From Deltaproteobacteria bacterium (lineage in GTDB: Bacteria > Myxococcota_A > UBA9160 > SMWR01), in the NCBI GenBank assembly GCA_002729515.1, contig PBYF01000120.1, positions 1 to 52,168 of the forward strand: 52,168 nucleotides of DNA. The letters are read 5' to 3'. Below are positions 7,347 through 16,358 of the stretch, in pieces. Each line of letters begins with the position of its first letter. Within the stretch, counting starts at the first letter, position 1. The position numbers and the translations under genes were made by a program. The notes under the pieces are model-generated. The model saw only the letters and a list, made by a program, of their open reading frames with translations. It did not search any database and was not told where the DNA came from.

Positions 7347-8696
7347 TCAAGCCGCCACGAAAAAGCGCCCGACGTTGATGTCTGGATGGTCGAAGAAACG
7401 CTTCGGCTCACCGGTGCGAGCCGCTGTTTCCAGGATTTCTGGCACCGCCAGACCGGCGCGGCCGATCATCTCGACGGCGGAGGCCGGTCCCATCGTGTCG
7501 ACCAGAACCCCGGGCGGAGCCCAGTTGAAACCCGTGCCCATGATGCGGTCGATGCCGTCCGCGCTTGCCACCTCACCCACCCGATGAAATGCGTAGCTGA
7601 GGTACCCGGCGACCACCTGGCGTGCGATCGCGGCTTCGTCTCCTTCGGCGGCGAGAAAAAGCTGCATGCCCTCGGCGTATCGCGCCTGAGCGTAGAGCCG
7701 AGCCACTTCATCGATGTAGTCGAGCGACGGCACCGAAATCTCCGCGATCGGCTTGTAATCGCCGCTCGCGACTTCTAGCGCAAGCCGGGTTTTGCCGTCG
7801 CGCTTGAAAAAGCCCCCGCCGGTCTTGTCTCCGAGCACGCCGCCGTCCATGAGCTTTGCCATGTAATCGGGGAGCTTCAGGGTTTCGTGCGCTTCGTCCG
7901 ACGTCTTCTCGTACACGTTGTCGACGATGGCCCTGTGAATGTCCCAACCGACCAGATCGATGGTGGCGAGCGGCGTGAGCGCGCGGCCGGTGTAGGGACC
8001 CACGATGCGGTCCACGAGCACTGGCCCCAGTCGCTCGGCGAGTTGCGCAGCCTCGTTCAACACCTTGAAGCCGACCCGGTTGCCCGCGAAGGCAGGGCTG
8101 TCGGCGGTGCGAACGATCTCTCGCCCGAGACGAAGTCTTGCAAACGCCTCGACGAAATCCAGCACGTCCGGATCCGTGTCGTCGCCGGCAATCAACTCGG
8201 TCCCGACGATGACGTTCGGTGGGTTGAAGAAGTGCAGCCCAAGAAAATTCTTGCGGAAAGAGTCGCCCCGCCCTTCGGCCAACTCGTTGATCGAAAGGCC
8301 CGAGGTCACCGTCGCCACGATGGCGGCGTCCCGGCGAGCTTTTTCGATGCGATCGAACATCGCCTTCTTGACGCCGAAGTCCTCGGTCAGCGCCTCGAAG
8401 ACGAGGTCCGCGCTCGCTACCGCTCCGTCCAGGTCGCTCTCGTAATCGCCCGTTTCGGCGCGCGACGCCACCGTCGGGGAGCGGACCTGCTTGACGGCTG
8501 CTGCGAGGCCCTCCGCCGCCTTGGCCTTGCTACGGGCGAGAAACGTGACTCGGGGCACCGCCTGGGTGAAGAGCGCTGCGCTCCCGAAACCCATGGTGCC
8601 ATTCGCGCCGAGCACCACGACGTGCTCGATCGCCCGTTGCTCGACGAGACTCCGCACGGCGGACACCGAGAGAGGGGGGGGCTGCTGGCAGGACAT
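7347..8696 (-). CDS. 3-hydroxyacyl-CoA dehydrogenase
   Basis: A 449-residue NAD-dependent 3-hydroxyacyl-CoA dehydrogenase. The Rossmann loop is VVVLGANGTMG (residues 26-36), the active-site segment is GLHFFNPPNV (H155), and AFAGNRVGFKVLNEA begins the C-terminal dimerisation domain. There is no fused enoyl-CoA hydratase domain, unlike FadB or FadJ; separate hydratase and thiolase genes lie nearby on the same strand. The ATG at 8696 gives MSCQQPPP with GGGAG about 13 bases upstream. An ATG 21 codons earlier is possible but adds a poorly conserved leader. Confidence 0.9.
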   Translation of the reverse strand: MSCQQPPPLSVSAVRSLVEQRAIEHVVVLGANGTMGFGSAALFTQAVPRVTFLARSKAKAAEGLAAAVKQVRSPTVASRAETGDYESDLDGAVASADLVFEALTEDFGVKKAMFDRIEKARRDAAIVATVTSGLSINELAEGRGDSFRKNFLGLHFFNPPNVIVGTELIAGDDTDPDVLDFVEAFARLRLGREIVRTADSPAFAGNRVGFKVLNEAAQLAERLGPVLVDRIVGPYTGRALTPLATIDLVGWDIHRAIVDNVYEKTSDEAHETLKLPDYMAKLMDGGVLGDKTGGGFFKRDGKTRLALEVASGDYKPIAEISVPSLDYIDEVARLYAQARYAEGMQLFLAAEGDEAAIARQVVAGYLSYAFHRVGEVASADGIDRIMGTGFNWAPPGVLVDTMGPASAVEMIGRAGLAVPEILETAARTGEPKRFFDHPDINVGRFFVAA

Positions 8697-8807
8697 TGTG
8701 CGATTTCGGCTCCCTGCTTTCGAGAGCGACAGTGTCCAGTCAATGGCTGCGCCAGTCAATGCGCGCGGGATTCCTAGAGCGTGCGGCGGCGTTGCGTACC
8801 AATTACC

Positions 8808-8825
8808 TACCGGGAAGCGACTCCC
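8808..8825 (-). terminator. Hairpin after the START-domain gene
   Basis: CCGGGA and TCCCGG form a 6-bp stem with a 6-base loop, starting 15 bases past the START-domain stop on the minus strand. No U-tract follows, so terminator activity is uncertain. Confidence 0.35.
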
Positions 8826-8840
8826 GGTCAGGTTCTTCTC

Positions 8841-9500
8841 TCAGCTGCCCTCACCGCCGCCGTCGCGATCGAGCCGGGTGCGCAGCCTCACGATCCCGTC
8901 GATTGCGGTGTCGTTCATCAACGAATTGACGATCCAGGTCGGAATCGAGCCCGCGATCTCGGTATGGCTCTCGTATGTCGCGCGGGTCCGCCCACTGCCG
9001 TGCGGCGCAAAGGTCCAGTATCCGGAAGACTCCGCCAGCCGGACGACGCCCCTCTTCGGCGGCGGCCCCTCGTCGCTCGCTCTCCATTCGACACGGTAGG
9101 TACCGGTCTGCGGATCGAAAGAACGCTGCGCCCGGGTGATGACGTCGCGGTCCGAAACCATCGGAAGATCGATGTACGTGTAGACCAGGAGCACCTCGCC
9201 GTCGTCGCTGAGAAGGGTCCTGGTCATGTTGTCCTGGATGTCGTCGGTATCCGCGATAGTCGCCCTACCGGCTGCGGCCACTACCGCCGGCGGGGCGTCG
9301 ATCACCGCCTCCAAGCGATAGGCGTAGTAGTCCGAGCCGGGCGGCTTGCGCCGGTAGACGGTGTACCCCTCGGCGGGATCCTCGTTTCGATCGTGGAGTT
9401 TCCACTCGGGCCGGGCACTGACAGCCGGCGGGGAATCTGCGGCGGCCGGTTCGGTAAAAATGCCCCATAGCAGCAGCACCCCAGCGACCACCCAGTGCAT
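8841..9500 (-). CDS. Exported START-domain (SRPBCC) lipid-binding protein
   Basis: A 219-residue protein with a signal peptide (MHWVVAGVLLLWGIFTEPAAA) and a START/SRPBCC helix-grip domain. Recognisable segments are AYRLEAVIDAPPAVVAA, DLPMVSDRDVITRAQR and GYWTFAPHGSGRTRATYE. Such domains bind sterols or lipids; export suggests handling in the periplasm. The ATG at 9500 is preferred over the in-frame GTG at 9515 because GAGGAG stands seven bases before it. A perfect TetR-like palindrome lies 34 bases upstream. The neighbouring beta-oxidation genes suggest a lipid or sterol-derived substrate. Confidence 0.82.
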   Translation of the reverse strand: MHWVVAGVLLLWGIFTEPAAADSPPAVSARPEWKLHDRNEDPAEGYTVYRRKPPGSDYYAYRLEAVIDAPPAVVAAAGRATIADTDDIQDNMTRTLLSDDGEVLLVYTYIDLPMVSDRDVITRAQRSFDPQTGTYRVEWRASDEGPPPKRGVVRLAESSGYWTFAPHGSGRTRATYESHTEIAGSIPTWIVNSLMNDTAIDGIVRLRTRLDRDGGGEGS

Positions 9501-9533
9501 GTCTCTGCTCCTCACCTCGAGTAAAATCAGGCT

Positions 9534-9543
9534 AACGATCGTT
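9534..9543. promoter_or_regulatory. Candidate TetR-family operator
   Basis: AACGATCGTT is a perfect 10-bp palindrome, followed at once by a further CGTTC, giving the overlapping half-sites often seen in TetR operators of lipid-catabolism regulons. It lies just upstream of the START-domain gene in a short AT-richer gap. No TetR gene is present in the window. Confidence 0.4.
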
Positions 9544-9596
9544 CGTTCACTTGAACATACCGCGTCAGCATCACCTCTGCCTGTAGGGTAACCCCC

Positions 9597-10400
9597 TCAG
9601 TCTGAAAAATCCGGTGGTCTCCCCTCTTTTCTCGCTCGCGTCGCCTCCTCGAAATTCTGCGTGGTCAACCGCACGAAGAGCTGCGTGTGGCTCTCGAGCT
9701 CTATGGCCGCCGCGAGGCTACCGGCCTCGAGCCCGGACCAGAGCATCCGCTTGGTGAGCTGCACACCCTGGGTGCTCCAACCGTTGATCTGATCCGCCAG
9801 ATCGAGGGCGGTGCTCATGAGCTCCTCGTCCGGCACCGTGCGCGAGACGAGCCCGATTCCCGCCGCCTCCTCTGCCGAGACATCCCTCCCGGAGAGCATG
9901 ATCTCGAAGGCCCGGGAGGCGCCGATCGCACGGGGCAGGAGAAAGCTCATGCCGAGTTCGGCGGCGGTGAGCCCATTGTTGATTCCCGCCGCCCGGAAAT
10001 AGGCCGACTCAGCCGCGATCCGAATGTCGGCCCCAAGCGAGAGACACATCCCGCCGCCTATGGCGGCCCCGTTGATGGCGCCGATGACGGGCTGGGGCAT
10101 ACGTCGCAGCGCCGGAACCAGATCGGAGAGGATCGTCATCGCGCGGGTCGCAATCCGGGTCAGCGTGAGCCCCCCAATATTCGGCGGCGGCTCGGATTCC
10201 TGGGTGTCGGCGCCCGAGCAGAAGCCACGGCCGGCGCCCGTCAGGATCACGCACCAGGTGTCGTTGTCCTGCCCAACTTCTTCGATCGCCTCGTGAAGCG
10301 GACCCATCGCCTCGAATGCCATCGAATTCATGCGTTCCGGGCGATCGAGCACGATCACGCTGGTGTGGGGACGCGGCTTCTCGATGCGGACGTGACGCAT
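9597..10400 (-). CDS. Enoyl-CoA hydratase/isomerase (crotonase family)
   Basis: A 267-residue crotonase. The oxyanion-hole segments are RGFCSGAD (CSGAD at 61-65) and NGAAIGGGMCLSLGAD, and an acidic residue (E148) sits in TAAELGMS where hydratases place a catalytic Glu. It probably hydrates enoyl-CoA intermediates for the nearby dehydrogenase and thiolase. AAGAGG stands five bases before the ATG. A 96-bp gap with the candidate operator separates it from the START-domain gene, so it may be a separate unit. It is divergent from the 10487 gene. Confidence 0.9.
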   Translation of the reverse strand: MRHVRIEKPRPHTSVIVLDRPERMNSMAFEAMGPLHEAIEEVGQDNDTWCVILTGAGRGFCSGADTQESEPPPNIGGLTLTRIATRAMTILSDLVPALRRMPQPVIGAINGAAIGGGMCLSLGADIRIAAESAYFRAAGINNGLTAAELGMSFLLPRAIGASRAFEIMLSGRDVSAEEAAGIGLVSRTVPDEELMSTALDLADQINGWSTQGVQLTKRMLWSGLEAGSLAAAIELESHTQLFVRLTTQNFEEATRARKEGRPPDFSD

Positions 10401-10486
10401 GGGGACCTCTTGGCTGCGGGAATTGTGATTCTAACAGGGTGCCTCCCGTGGAGTAGACTGGCCCACCGCGCCAAAAGGAGCCGCCC

Positions 10487-11608
10487 ATGCCCCTCAGCCC
10501 GATGGACGAGTACCTCGCCCACCAGACTCCGGAGACATTCGACCACGTCTACACCAGCGATCGGAACTTCTACGATCGGCATTACTTCAACCTGCACGCC
10601 TCGAGCGACGAACTCTTCCTCGTCACTGGGATGGGCCAGTACCCGAACCTCGGCGTGATCGACGCGTTCGTCTCCATTTCTCACGGCGATGGCGTCCACA
10701 GCGTCGTGCGCGCCTCGCGCGAGCTGGGAAGCGACCGGCTGGACACGACCGTGGGCCCCTTCGGCATCGAGGTGATCGAGGGTCTCAAGACGCTGCGCCT
10801 CACCCTCGACGAAAACGAGTGGGGCGTGGGTTTCGACCTCACCTTCCAGGGCGCGGTGCCGGCACTCGAAGAGCCCCGCCAGACGACGCGCCAGTTCAAT
10901 CGCGTCACGATGGACGTCTCGCGCTTCGCCCAGATCGGCTGCTACACGGGCACGCTGAGCGTCGCCGGCAAGACCTACGAAGTGACACCCGACCGCTGGA
11001 AGGGCGTGCGCGACCGCTCCTGGGGCGTGCGGCCCGTGGGCGAGCGCGAGCCGGCGGGGATTGGCGTAAAGGCCGAGCGCTCGGCGGGCTTCCTGCACAA
11101 CTGGCTGCCCATGCAATTCGACGATTGCATGTTCAAGGTCTTCTACGAAGAGGACGCCGACGGCGACCGCTTCGTCGAAGAGTCGGTGAAGGTCTACAAC
11201 TTCGGCATCGACAAAGAGAACGAGCCCATGGGCGCGCCGCGGCCCGAGATCACCTACGTGCCGGGCACCCGCGAGATCCAGAGCGCGCTCATCCGCTTCG
11301 AACATCCCTCGGGTCGAGAACTCTCGGTCCAGACTACTCCGCTGCGCACGGTCTACCTCGCCGCCGGTACGGGCTACGTGCCCCAACCCGACTGGGCGCA
11401 CGGCATGTACCAGGGCGAGTTGAAGGTCGAGGGTCTGAGCTTCGACCTCGCCGACCCGGCGAACCGCAGCCAGTACGGGCTGCTCAAGGAGACGCTCTCG
11501 CGCTTCGAGCTCTCGACCGGCGAGGTCGGCTACGGCATGCACGAGAACATCTGCCTGGGCGTCTACCGCCCCCACGGCTTCGAGACCGGGGACGCCGTGG
11601 CGCCCTGA
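10487..11608 (+). CDS. CrtC/AttH-like lipocalin-fold protein (uncertain)
   Basis: A 373-residue protein without signal peptide or membrane helices. The central VRDRSWGVRPV is typical of CrtC/AttH-like and related two-domain lipocalin-fold proteins, some of which hydrate carotenoids while most are uncharacterised. The rest is rich in alternating beta-like segments. AAAAGGAG lies six bases before the ATG. It is divergent from the enoyl-CoA hydratase, which with the START protein suggests a role with hydrophobic acyl, isoprenoid or steroid substrates. The family call is from motif memory only; the exact function is unknown. Confidence 0.65.
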   Translation: MPLSPMDEYLAHQTPETFDHVYTSDRNFYDRHYFNLHASSDELFLVTGMGQYPNLGVIDAFVSISHGDGVHSVVRASRELGSDRLDTTVGPFGIEVIEGLKTLRLTLDENEWGVGFDLTFQGAVPALEEPRQTTRQFNRVTMDVSRFAQIGCYTGTLSVAGKTYEVTPDRWKGVRDRSWGVRPVGEREPAGIGVKAERSAGFLHNWLPMQFDDCMFKVFYEEDADGDRFVEESVKVYNFGIDKENEPMGAPRPEITYVPGTREIQSALIRFEHPSGRELSVQTTPLRTVYLAAGTGYVPQPDWAHGMYQGELKVEGLSFDLADPANRSQYGLLKETLSRFELSTGEVGYGMHENICLGVYRPHGFETGDAVAP

Positions 11609-11611
11609 GGC

Positions 11612-11642
11612 GAGCGGTCGCCCCCCCCTGTGGGGGCCGCTC
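11612..11642 (+). terminator. Hairpin downstream of the CrtC/AttH-like gene
   Basis: GAGCGG pairs with CCGCTC and an inner CCCCC pairs with GGGGG across a small bulge, immediately after the stop. The stem is strong and GC-rich but no T-tract follows. It could be a terminator or a 3'-end stabiliser. Confidence 0.45.
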
Positions 11643-11818
11643 TCGGCTTCTGGGCTCTGCTCAGCCCCGGAAACGACCCGCAACTCTCACTCGAGAGGGC
11701 AGAAGGCGTTCTCGGCTGCTTTGGTGCGGCCTGGAATGGAACCTGACCGAGCGTACTGTTTTCTTATAGGAAGGAGGCCTCGAAGCCGAGGTTCTGGACG
11801 GAGACAGCGGAGGTCGCC

Positions 11819-12142
11819 GTGGCCACACCGCGTTACCGCAGCGTCCTTCTCGCGACGCTCGCAGCCGGGTTCCTCGCCCACCCCGCCCGGGCCGAGACCG
11901 ATCGAGCCATCACAGAACCGATCCCGGTGGGCGTCGTGGAGATGCTCCAGGGGCTGTTGCAGCCAACGCTGGGCAAGAGCCTATCCACCCATCACCTGAA
12001 CCGGCTCGGGCTCTCCGACGAATACGGCCTCATCTACACCTACCCCCTCGCGCGGGGCGACAACGGCCCAGAGCTGCGCTTCCGGGGGCCCGTTCTGGGC
12101 AGCGAGACTGCCGTCGGGCTTTCCCTCGAGATCCGTTTCTAG
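11819..12142 (+). CDS. Small exported protein of unknown function
   Basis: A 107-residue protein with a clear Sec signal peptide (residues 1-25, cleavage near HPARA/ETD). The mature part has short amphipathic segments and ends in VGLSLEIRF; a terminal Phe on a beta-strand is a feature of some outer-membrane proteins, though 80 residues is too short for a usual barrel. The GTG start is five bases after a CGGAGG ribosome site. A 210-bp gap with a hairpin precedes it. No family was recognised. Confidence 0.6.
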   Translation: MATPRYRSVLLATLAAGFLAHPARAETDRAITEPIPVGVVEMLQGLLQPTLGKSLSTHHLNRLGLSDEYGLIYTYPLARGDNGPELRFRGPVLGSETAVGLSLEIRF

Positions 12143-12196
12143 GAGGCGGACCCGACACGGGCGCTCAGCTGTGGCCCGTCGCGGAGCACCCTGCGG

Positions 12197-12880
12197 TCAG
12201 CGCAGCAGCGGGCTCAATGCGGGCCACACCGTCTCTGCGACGCGACGCTGTCCCTCCGCGTTCGGGTGGATCCCGTCGGGCTGGTTGAGCTGCGGGACGG
12301 CGGCGACCCCCTCGAGCAGGAAGGGAACGAGGGTGGCGTCGTGCTCCTGGGCCAACTGGCTGTACACCGTCTCGAAGGCGTCGACGTAGGCCCCCCCGAG
12401 ATTGGGCGGTGCACGCATGCCGACGACGACGACGCGCACCCCGGGATGCGCGGCCTGGGCGCGCTCGACGATCGCCGTGAGGTTGCGCTGCAGCGCCCCG
12501 ACATCGAGCCCCCGCAACATGTCGTTCGCCCCGAGTTCCACCACCAGCACCGCCAGCGGAAGTCGCAACAGCCAGCCGAGCCGACTCAACCCCCCCGCCG
12601 ACGTGTCCCCGCTGACACCGGCGTTCACCACCCGGTAGGCGAGTCCGGCCGCATCGATCCTCTGCTGGAGCAGGGCCGGAAATGCCTCGTTGGAGGGCAG
12701 CCCGTAGCCCGCCGTGAGGCTGGTGCCGAGGAAGAGAACCACCGGGCGCCCGTCGGGTTCGCGCTGCGCCGATGCGGGCGCGACGGCGTCCGGAGCGTCC
12801 CCGCAGCCAGCCAGCACCGCCGCGCAGGCGAGCGCGAACGCGAGCCAGTAACGTAGGCCTGCGCACCCACACCGCCCCAT
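12197..12880 (-). CDS. tesA: Arylesterase/thioesterase I (SGNH/GDSL) lipoprotein
   Basis: A 227-residue SGNH hydrolase of the TesA family. Block I is FLGTSLTAG with Ser54, block II GDTSAGG, block III GANDML and block V DGIHPN, so all four catalytic blocks are intact. The N-terminus is a lipoprotein signal ending LAGC (C26), so it is probably anchored in the envelope, whereas E. coli TesA is soluble in the periplasm. It is divergent from an ABC ATPase/FtsX pair exactly as in E. coli tesA-ybbA-ybbP. Its ATG is only 5 bp from the ATPase ATG and no Shine-Dalgarno sequence is visible. Confidence 0.9.
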   Translation of the reverse strand: MGRCGCAGLRYWLAFALACAAVLAGCGDAPDAVAPASAQREPDGRPVVLFLGTSLTAGYGLPSNEAFPALLQQRIDAAGLAYRVVNAGVSGDTSAGGLSRLGWLLRLPLAVLVVELGANDMLRGLDVGALQRNLTAIVERAQAAHPGVRVVVVGMRAPPNLGGAYVDAFETVYSQLAQEHDATLVPFLLEGVAAVPQLNQPDGIHPNAEGQRRVAETVWPALSPLLR

Positions 12881-12885
12881 CCCGG

Positions 12886-13569
12886 ATGATCGTCGCCCGG
12901 AAACTCACGCAGCGCTACCCGCGATCCGACGGCAGACCGCCGCTGACCGTCCTCGACGGTGTGGACCTCTCCGTCGCCCGGGAGGAGGTAGTCGCGATCC
13001 TCGGACCCTCGGGCAGCGGCAAGACCACGCTGCTCGGCCTCCTCGCCGGACTCGACCGGCCGAGCGAGGGCGCGGTCGATCTCGAGGGCCGAGCGCTCGC
13101 CCCCCTCGGCGAAGACGAACGCGCCGCGCTGCGCGCCGAATCGGTCGGCTTCGTCTTCCAGGACTTTCAACTCCTGTCGACGCTCACCGCGCTCGAGAAC
13201 GTGCTGGTTCCGCTCGAACTCCTCCCAGCGACGCGCCGGCACACGCCGGCGGAAGACGACCGCCGCGCCGCGGAGCTGCTGGCACGCGTCGGCCTCGCAG
13301 AGCGGGTGGATCACTACCCGTCACAGCTCTCCGGAGGCGAACAGCAGCGCGTCGCGATCGCCCGGGCTTTCGCCAACGATCCCCGCGTGCTCTTCGCGGA
13401 CGAGCCCACCGGGAACCTCGACCGCGAAACCGGACACGAGATCGCCGAGCTCCTGTTCGAGCTCAACCGGGAGCGCGGCACGACACTCGTCATCGTGACC
13501 CACGACGCGGAGATCGCGAAACGCGCCCAGCGCATCGTCCGCCTGGATGCCGGCCGCGTGGTGTCGTGA
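12886..13569 (+). CDS. ybbA: ABC transporter ATPase, YbbA/LolD-like
   Basis: A 227-residue ATPase of the MacB/LolD/YbbA class, close to the length of E. coli YbbA. Visible motifs are Walker A GPSGSGKT (40-47), the Q-loop FQDFQLL, the signature LSGGEQQR and Walker B VLFADEPTGNLD. I chose the ATG at 12886 because upstream codons overlap tesA and read as low-complexity Arg/Pro. The stop overlaps the permease start as GTGA. With the 852-residue permease it forms a complete half-transporter, which would dimerise and act by mechanotransmission rather than classical import. The physiological substrate is unknown. Confidence 0.9.
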   Translation: MIVARKLTQRYPRSDGRPPLTVLDGVDLSVAREEVVAILGPSGSGKTTLLGLLAGLDRPSEGAVDLEGRALAPLGEDERAALRAESVGFVFQDFQLLSTLTALENVLVPLELLPATRRHTPAEDDRRAAELLARVGLAERVDHYPSQLSGGEQQRVAIARAFANDPRVLFADEPTGNLDRETGHEIAELLFELNRERGTTLVIVTHDAEIAKRAQRIVRLDAGRVVS

Positions 13570-16124
13570 ACACCCGCTTTGCCATCGCCATGGCCCGGCG
13601 CGAAACGCGCACGTCCGCACGGCGGCTTGCGCTGTACGGCAGCTGCATGGCGCTCGGGATCGCCGCGCTGGTCGGGCTCGACGGCCTCCGCGCCAGCGTC
13701 ACCGATGCGCTGGGCGAACAGGCGCAGCGCCTGCTCGGCGCGGACCTGCGGCTCGCGAGCCACGCGCTCTTCCCCGCCGGCGTCGAGGCGCGGGTCGCAG
13801 AGCTCGAGTCGAGCACGGGCACGCCCGCCGCCCGGGTGACGCAGTTCGCATCCATGGTGCTCGCCGCCGAATCCGGCCGCACGCGTCTCGCCGACGTGCG
13901 GGCCACCACCGGTGCGTTTCCGTTTTACGGCGAGATCCACACCGAGCCGCCCGGCGCCTGGGGGCGGCTCGGATCGCCGGAGCCGCTGGCGCTCGTGGAC
14001 GAAAGCCTGCTCATCCAGCTCGACGCGCCGGTCGGGAGCACGCTCGCGCTCGGCGAGGCGCGCTTCCGGATCGCGGGAACACTCACCCGCGCGCCGGGAA
14101 GCGTGGGGGTACGCACGCAGATCGCGCCGCGGGTTTTCATCGCTGGGCGGCACCTGGAGGCGACAGGCTTGATCCGCCCCGGCAGCCTCGTCGACCACCT
14201 GCTCTACATCGCTGCGCCAGCAGCGCGGCTAGAGCCCTGGCTCGACGCCAACCGCACGGCCCTCGAAACCGAGCGCGTCCGGATCCAGACGGTCGAGAGC
14301 TACCAGGCGGATCTGGGCCGCTCCTTCGCGACCGTCACACGCTACCTGGGTCTGGTCGGGCTGGCGGCGCTGGCCCTCGGCGGCGTCGGCGTCGCTGCGG
14401 GTGTCCGCGTCTTCGTGCGCGAAAAACTCGACGCCGTGGCGCTGCTGCGCTGCCTCGGGGCAAGCACGCGGGACGTGCTGGCCGCGTACGGCGTGCTGGC
14501 CCTCGGGCTCGGTGCCGCGTCGGGGATCGCGGGAGCGGCGCTCGGTGTGAGCTTCCAATGGCTGCTGCCGGAGCTCGTGCGCGGGCTCCTCCCGGTTTCG
14601 GTAGAGCCGCGCCTCGAGCCCACAGCCATCCTCACCGGGATCGGCCTGGGCCTCTGGGTCACGACGCTCTTCGCCGCCGCACCGCTGCTCGAACTCGCGC
14701 GGGTTGCGCCGCTGCGCGCGCTGAGGCGCGGCTTCGAACCCGCGCTCGGGTCGGGCCCAATCCGGACGGCGTTCGTCGTTGCCCTCAGCGCCACCGTGCT
14801 CGGCGCCTCGCTGTGGCAGGCGCCCACACCGAAGGTGGGGCTCGGCTTCGCCGTGGGCCTCGGCGCCGCCCTCGCTTGCCTCGCGGGTGCAGCCGCCGGT
14901 GCAGCGGCGCTTTTGCGCCGCGTCCGCCCGCGCCGTGCACCTTACTGGCTGCGCCAGGGCATCGCGAACCTTTCGCGGCCGCGCAACCACACCGTGGCGA
15001 CGAGCCTTGCCATCGGCTTCGGGCTCTTCGTCATCGCCACGCTTCACGCCGTGCAATACAACGTGCTCCACCAGCTTGCGGTCGATGCTCGGCCGGACCG
15101 GCCGAACCTCGTGCTCTTCGATGTGCAGCGCGACCAGGTGGCCGACCTCGAGGCCTTCCTGGCCGAACGCGACGTCCCCGTGCTCGAGCACGCGCCAGTG
15201 ATCTCGGCCCGCATCGCAGGCATCGACGGCCGGGACACGGCGGCCTGGCTCGCCGAAGGCGAAGACGAACTCGACAGGGACCGGCGCTGGGCCCTGCGGC
15301 GCGAATACCGGCTCACCTACGCGGCGGAGCTCCGACCCAGCGAGACCCTCACCGCGGGCCAGTGGTGGCCCGCCGCGCCCGGCGCCCTGGCCCCCGTTTC
15401 GCTCGAGGTCGACATCGCGGAGACGCTCGGCGTCGGGGTCGGTGATCGCCTCACGTGGGACATCCAGGGTGTCCCCGTCGAAACGCAGGTGACGAGCCTC
15501 CGCGCGGTGGATTGGGGCCGCCTCGCATCGAACTTCTTCGTCGTGTTTCCCCCGGACGTCCTGGACGAAGCGCCGTCGACGAGCTTCCTGCTGGCGCGGG
15601 TTGAAGACGACACGGCGCGCGCCCTCCTGCAACGCGACCTGGTCGGGCGCTTCCCGAACGTCTCCGCGCTCGACGCAACGCTGATCCTCGCCGCCCTCGA
15701 CACCATGCACCGCGAAATGGCCACAGCCGTGCAGGTGCTGGCGCTCTTCACGCTCGCCACCGGACTTGCGATCCTCCTGGCGGCTGCGGCCGCCGCGCGC
15801 AGCGAGCGCACACGAGAGATGCTCCTGCTCCGCACCCTCGGCGCCAGCACGACCCTCGTGCGGCGCATGGCCGCCACCGAGGCCATCGCACTCGCGACGT
15901 TGGCAGCGGCGGTGGGCGGGAGCCTCTCGCTGGCCGCCGCCTGGGGCCTCGCGCACTTCGTCTTCGAGCTGCCCTTCGATCCGCCGGCCGGCGACCTGGC
16001 CCTGCTCTCGTTGGCCACGGTCTGCATCGGGGCCGCCCTTGGCTCCACCCGCGGACCCAGCCCTTCTCGCGGGCCGCTGGCCCTGCTGCGCGAAGCCGAA
16101 TCGAAGGGCATCGGTGCCGGCTGA
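13566..16124 (+). CDS. ybbP: FtsX-like ABC permease, YbbP family
   Basis: An 852-residue protein with the long YbbP-type layout: an N-terminal helix, a periplasmic domain (about 60-240), two FtsX permease blocks and a second periplasmic domain between them. Membrane-rich segments include YLGLVGLAALALGGVGVAAG and the C-terminal VQVLALFTLATGLAILLAAA, followed by the FtsX-like LRTLGASTTLVRRM. The GTG start overlaps the ATPase stop. E. coli YbbP (804 residues) has the same ten-helix topology. It is the last gene of this unit; a 234-bp gap follows. Confidence 0.9.
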   Translation: MNTRFAIAMARRETRTSARRLALYGSCMALGIAALVGLDGLRASVTDALGEQAQRLLGADLRLASHALFPAGVEARVAELESSTGTPAARVTQFASMVLAAESGRTRLADVRATTGAFPFYGEIHTEPPGAWGRLGSPEPLALVDESLLIQLDAPVGSTLALGEARFRIAGTLTRAPGSVGVRTQIAPRVFIAGRHLEATGLIRPGSLVDHLLYIAAPAARLEPWLDANRTALETERVRIQTVESYQADLGRSFATVTRYLGLVGLAALALGGVGVAAGVRVFVREKLDAVALLRCLGASTRDVLAAYGVLALGLGAASGIAGAALGVSFQWLLPELVRGLLPVSVEPRLEPTAILTGIGLGLWVTTLFAAAPLLELARVAPLRALRRGFEPALGSGPIRTAFVVALSATVLGASLWQAPTPKVGLGFAVGLGAALACLAGAAAGAAALLRRVRPRRAPYWLRQGIANLSRPRNHTVATSLAIGFGLFVIATLHAVQYNVLHQLAVDARPDRPNLVLFDVQRDQVADLEAFLAERDVPVLEHAPVISARIAGIDGRDTAAWLAEGEDELDRDRRWALRREYRLTYAAELRPSETLTAGQWWPAAPGALAPVSLEVDIAETLGVGVGDRLTWDIQGVPVETQVTSLRAVDWGRLASNFFVVFPPDVLDEAPSTSFLLARVEDDTARALLQRDLVGRFPNVSALDATLILAALDTMHREMATAVQVLALFTLATGLAILLAAAAAARSERTREMLLLRTLGASTTLVRRMAATEAIALATLAAAVGGSLSLAAAWGLAHFVFELPFDPPAGDLALLSLATVCIGAALGSTRGPSPSRGPLALLREAESKGIGAG

Positions 16125-16358
16125 ACGGACTGCGACGACTCCGAAACGCCGAGGCCAGGTCAGGGCATGCGGACTTCTGACAGCGGGTGCCGGTAGAAAT
16201 CTCCGGGGCCTTCACCGCTGAGAACAGCGTGCCGCCGAAGCCCGTAACGCCCGGCCGGACCCTCCGGCGAGTCAGGATGTGGCTGTCACGCTCCCCGCCG
16301 TGCGGGTCCCCGCCCGACGGAGGTAGACTGGAGCGCCCATCGCGGCAGGAGGTACCCC

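Noticed and set aside
14229-15956. 575-codon open frame on the minus strand
   Set aside because: Antisense to the FtsX-like permease; rich in Arg, Gly, Glu and His as expected of a shadow frame.
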